64,000 bases of DNA from Pseudomonas fluorescens. GTDB lineage: Bacteria > Pseudomonadota > Gammaproteobacteria > Pseudomonadales > Pseudomonadaceae. The position numbers and the translations under genes are program-made. The stretch spans positions 124,001 through 188,000 of the forward strand of contig NZ_JAGGOG010000016.1 in assembly GCF_018614655.1 (NCBI RefSeq), read 5' to 3'. The first letter of the stretch is position 1, and every line of letters starts with the position of its first letter. Positions 61,460 to 64,000 of this stretch are shown here, piece after piece. The notes under the pieces are model-generated. The model saw only the letters and a list, made by a program, of their open reading frames with translations. It made no database searches and was not told the origin of the DNA.

Positions 61460-62779
61460 TCACTGAGTCGCCGTTGAGTCTGTCTCCTTTTGGAGGTGAT
61501 CATCTTTGTGTGTATGGGATGCTGTTATAGGCGGTGCAGAAGGGCGTGCGAGGAACTGATTAACGCGAGTATCAAATTGATCGCGAAGGTTGGCTGTAAT
61601 GCCTTCTTTGAGGGCGTCGAGATAGTCTGCATACCATTGCATCATGATCCGACGTTGCGGCAGATATAGGGCTTGATTGTACTCACCAGAGATGCCGCCC
61701 TCGACGTGAGCCAGCTGGCTTTCGACATGGTCCTTCAACCAGCCATGTTCGCGCAGCAGCGTGCTTGCGGTATGACGAGTGCCATGGCTGACGAGTCGTC
61801 CTTTATAGCCGATCTTGGCGAACACCAAGTTGATCGTGTTTTCACTGATGACTGGCTGCTTTTCACCATTGCCTGGGAATAGATACCGACTGCGGCCAGT
61901 GCTTTGGTTCAGTTTGGTAAGCATGGCGATCAATTGATGAGGTAGAGGGCTGACGTAGTCTCTGCGCATCTTCATGCGGGCGGCCGGGATGGTCCAAATC
62001 CCTTCCTCAAAATCGATTTCCTCCCATTTTGCGTAGCGAACCATGCCGGGTCGGCTCGCCGTCAGAATTGTCATCCATGATGCAATCCTCGCTGGTAGCC
62101 GGCTGGTGGTCTTGCTTAAGGCCCGGAGAAACTCAGGTAGTTCGTGTTCGTGCAGATGTGGATAGTGTTGAGTGGGCGGTGGGGCTATCGCAATGGCATG
62201 GAGTTCGGAGGCTGGATTGTGTTCGCACAGGCCGCGTGCAATGGCTTGACTGAAAATCTGTTTCAGCCAGGTCCGGGTCTTGTCCGCAACATTGAAGGCT
62301 CCTCGTTTTTCGATGCAGGCCTGCAGTTTTGCGCAGTCGCTTCGCGTGATGAGCTCCAGTTGCTTCTCGCCGAGAGCGGGCAGTAGATCCTTGTCGAGAT
62401 AGTCGCGGATCTTTTTCAGCGTCGCGCTGCTGCGGCCGGAGTCCGATTTGAATTGGTACCAGTACTCCGCGGCTCGCCTGAAGGTGTTGAGCCCGGCCTC
62501 CTGCTGTCGCAGCTTGTCATCGCGGCGTTTGGCGCCGGGGTTAGTGCCTTGCTTGAGTAGGTTGCGGCATTCTGCAGCTCGTTCACGGGCTTCCTGCAAG
62601 GAGATATGCGGATACACGCCCAGTGACATGCGCGCCGCCCGACCCTGATACGTGTACCGGAAGTGCCAATACTTGCTGCCGTTGGGTTTCACCAGCAGGG
62701 CAAGACCCGAACTATCACTCAAGGTGAACGGTCTGTCGGCAGGCTTGGACGCTTTGATTTGTAAGGCGGTCAATGGCAT
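61460..62779 (-). CDS. int: P4-type tyrosine integrase
   Basis: A 439-residue site-specific recombinase. Residues 1-85 form the arm-binding DUF4102 domain (MPLTALQIKASKPADRPFTL), 95-195 the core-binding domain and 205-400 the catalytic domain with Arg in LTASRPGMVRYAKW, the HxxRH box in SHGTRHTAS and the nucleophile Tyr probably in GGISGEYNQALY. It sits beside the tRNA-Leu attachment site, whose 3' end it should recognise. The ATG at 62779 starts the domain; the longer frame to 62848 is less likely. Confidence 0.92.
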   Translation of the reverse strand: MPLTALQIKASKPADRPFTLSDSSGLALLVKPNGSKYWHFRYTYQGRAARMSLGVYPHISLQEARERAAECRNLLKQGTNPGAKRRDDKLRQQEAGLNTFRRAAEYWYQFKSDSGRSSATLKKIRDYLDKDLLPALGEKQLELITRSDCAKLQACIEKRGAFNVADKTRTWLKQIFSQAIARGLCEHNPASELHAIAIAPPPTQHYPHLHEHELPEFLRALSKTTSRLPARIASWMTILTASRPGMVRYAKWEEIDFEEGIWTIPAARMKMRRDYVSPLPHQLIAMLTKLNQSTGRSRYLFPGNGEKQPVISENTINLVFAKIGYKGRLVSHGTRHTASTLLREHGWLKDHVESQLAHVEGGISGEYNQALYLPQRRIMMQWYADYLDALKEGITANLRDQFDTRVNQFLARPSAPPITASHTHKDDHLQKETDSTATQ

Positions 62780-62782
62780 CGC

Positions 62783-62828
62783 TGTACACCTCCGGTTCTC
62801 GAACTGGAATATGTACAGAAAATGTACC
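62783..62828. repeat. Candidate arm-type integrase sites, proximal end
   Basis: TGTACACC (62783), TGTACA (62812) and TGTACC (62823) lie between the integrase start and the tRNA, mirroring the cluster at 55479-55515. Confidence 0.45.
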
Positions 62829-62872
62829 AAAAAGAGGCTGGCTTGCAAGAGATGGGGGTGGAACCCCAGAGA

Positions 62873-62898
62873 CCAAAAAGCCCGCAGTTAGCGGGCTC
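62873..62898 (-). terminator. Current terminator of tRNA-Leu
   Basis: On the minus strand GCCCGC-TAACT-GCGGGC is followed by five T residues, 45 bases after the tRNA 3' end. It belongs to the island and replaces the displaced terminator at 55382. Confidence 0.85.
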
Positions 62899-62942
62899 TA
62901 GGGGTGTTGTGTAGACGTTGGTAGTCGTCTATGTACTGCAAA

Positions 62943-63027
62943 TGGTGCCCCGAGGGAGACTCGAACTCCCACTCCTTTCGAAAACGGATTTTGAATCCGC
63001 CGCGTCTACCAATTCCGCCATCAGGGC
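62943..63027 (-). tRNA. tRNA-Leu (anticodon CAA)
   Basis: An 85-nt class II tRNA with encoded CCA. The acceptor GCCCTGA pairs with TCGGGGC (one G-U); the D-loop has GGCGGAATTGGTAGACGC, the anticodon loop TTCAAAA gives CAA, a long variable arm follows (GTTTTCGAAAGGAGT-like) and the T-arm has GTTCGAGTCTC. It reads UUG codons. The 3' end is the integration target of the island. Confidence 0.95.
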
Positions 63028-63135
63028 TCAATGGCGGCGAAGTATAGAGATGAGATTACCGTTGGTCAATCACGTTTCATGGTCTATTTTCACTATTTCC
63101 GCTAGACTTCCCGGCCCTGCTAGACGAACCCCATC

Positions 63136-64000
63136 ATGCGCGTTGCTGACTTTACTTTTGAACTCCCTGATTCGCTGATCGCTCGCCACCCTTTGGCCGA
63201 GCGTCGCGCCAGTCGACTGCTGACCCTGGACGGGGTCAGTGGTGCCCTCGCACACCGTCAATTCACTGATTTGCTTGAGCATTTGCGCCCAGGCGATTTG
63301 ATGGTTTTCAACAATACCCGGGTGATTCCGGCGCGGCTGTTTGGCCAGAAAGCGTCCGGCGGCAAGCTGGAAATTCTGGTGGAGCGGGTGTTGGACAGTC
63401 ATCGCGTGCTGGCCCATGTGCGCTCCAGCAAGTCGCCGAAACCGGGGTCGAAGATCCTCATCGATGGCGGTGGCGAAGCGCAGATGCTGGCGCGCCATGA
63501 TGCGTTGTTCGAGCTGGGGTTTGCCGAGGAAGTATTGCCGTTGCTGGAGCGGGTCGGGCATATGCCGTTGCCTCCTTATATAGACCGCCCGGATGAAGAC
63601 TCGGACCGCGAGCGTTATCAGACGGTGTATTCCGAGCGCCTGGGTGCGGTGGCCGCCCCGACGGCGGGGTTGCATTTTGACCAGCCGCTGCTGGAAGCGA
63701 TTGCCGCCAAGGGTATCGAGTCTGCCTTTGTGACCCTGCACGTGGGGGCCGGGACGTTTCAGCCGGTGCGTGTGGATAACATCGAAGACCATCACATGCA
63801 CAGCGAATGGCTGGAAGTCAGCCAGGGCGTGGTGGATGCGGTCAACGCGTGCAAGGCGCGCGGTGGGCGTGTGGTGGCGGTCGGTACCACCAGCGTGCGG
63901 TCCCTCGAGAGCGCGGCGCGCGATGGCGTGCTCAAGCCCTTCAGCGGTGACACCGATATCTTTATCTACCCAGGCCGGCCGTTCCATGTGGTCGATGCCC
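63136..64000 (+). CDS. queA: tRNA preQ1(34) S-adenosylmethionine ribosyltransferase-isomerase (partial)
   Basis: The first 288 codons of QueA, which transfers the ribosyl group of SAM to preQ1 in tRNA to give epoxyqueuosine. Starts MRVADFTFELPDSLIARHPL; characteristic blocks are VFNNTRVIPARLFG, LPPYIDRPDEDSERERYQTV, GLHFDQPL, VTLHVGAGTFQPVRV and GRRVVAVGTTSVRSLES-like near the edge. About 60 residues are missing beyond the window. Only one queuosine gene lies nearby; queC at 37041 is a separate locus. Confidence 0.96.
   Translation, partial: MRVADFTFELPDSLIARHPLAERRASRLLTLDGVSGALAHRQFTDLLEHLRPGDLMVFNNTRVIPARLFGQKASGGKLEILVERVLDSHRVLAHVRSSKSPKPGSKILIDGGGEAQMLARHDALFELGFAEEVLPLLERVGHMPLPPYIDRPDEDSDRERYQTVYSERLGAVAAPTAGLHFDQPLLEAIAAKGIESAFVTLHVGAGTFQPVRVDNIEDHHMHSEWLEVSQGVVDAVNACKARGGRVVAVGTTSVRSLESAARDGVLKPFSGDTDIFIYPGRPFHVVDA

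Larger units (their letters stand above)
55419..62965. mobile_element. Integrated genomic island in tRNA-Leu(CAA), about 7.5 kb
   Basis: Direct repeats of the tRNA-Leu 3' end flank the segment, a P4-type integrase lies 160 bases from the intact tRNA, and the original tRNA terminator sits outside the far repeat. Cargo: a small gene, SulP transporter, universal stress protein, Nudix hydrolase, IS66 and integrase remnants. No conjugation or phage structural genes are seen, so it is either a passive island or a decayed element that could move with helper functions. Confidence 0.85.

Noticed and set aside
1..64000. CRISPR array
   Set aside because: Repeats present are REP/REPIN palindromes scattered between genes; none are regularly spaced with unique spacers and no cas genes occur.

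Overview
The window is Gram-negative, high-GC chromosomal DNA with gene content typical of the Pseudomonas fluorescens group: psiE, sdaA with a serine transporter, the Fec-type iron systems, a NorR-Hmp pair, a cyoABCDE terminal oxidase, DUF6124, DUF3509 and DUF3649 proteins, S-type pyocin genes, and many REP/REPIN palindromes containing GTGGGAGCGGGCTTGCTCGC-type arms. The species assignment is inferred from gene content and repeat style; no search was run.

Layout. 1-10.6 kb holds housekeeping and metabolic genes: an aromatic-acid-type MFS carrier, a SirB1-like protein, a leucine-dehydrogenase-like enzyme, SOS-controlled yebG, a DUF6124 gene behind a structured leader, psiE, DUF3509, the serine deaminase/serine transporter operon with a divergent LysR gene, and an HPF-like ribosome factor. 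10.8-24 kb is an iron-acquisition block: fecIRA on the minus strand diverges at a Fur-like site from a tightly coupled plus-strand run (DUF3649, PepSY membrane protein, DUF3325, ECF sigma factor, FecR) followed by two more TonB receptors. 24-31.3 kb carries dacB, an AraC regulator divergent from an EamA exporter, norR divergent from hmp with three NorR boxes and a -24/-12 promoter, and dsbB. 32.1-36.9 kb is cyoABCDE, followed by an enterobacterial-type queC. 38.8-45.6 kb is a minus-strand amine or amino-acid catabolic cluster (aminotransferase, three-part ABC importer, FAD oxidase) next to an orphan AapJ-like binding protein.

45.7-55.4 kb is accessory: a PAS-GGDEF protein, a higBA locus whose toxin is frameshifted, a PhoD-like phosphatase, a lone receiver domain, a GNAT, a cytochrome c, a relic of a phosphoglycerol-transferase-type sulfatase, then a bacteriocin locus (S-type pyocin with a colicin E3-like RNase end, cloacin-type immunity protein and an unrecognised third gene) and an orphan barstar, a PH-domain protein and a small helical protein. 

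55.4-62.9 kb is an integrated element in tRNA-Leu(CAA). A copy of the tRNA 3' end plus the displaced tRNA terminator lies at its far end and a P4-type tyrosine integrase sits next to the intact tRNA. Its cargo is a SulP anion transporter, a universal stress protein and a Nudix hydrolase; the rest is IS66 and integrase debris and gene-poor DNA with strong hairpins. The window closes with tRNA-Leu and the 5' part of queA.
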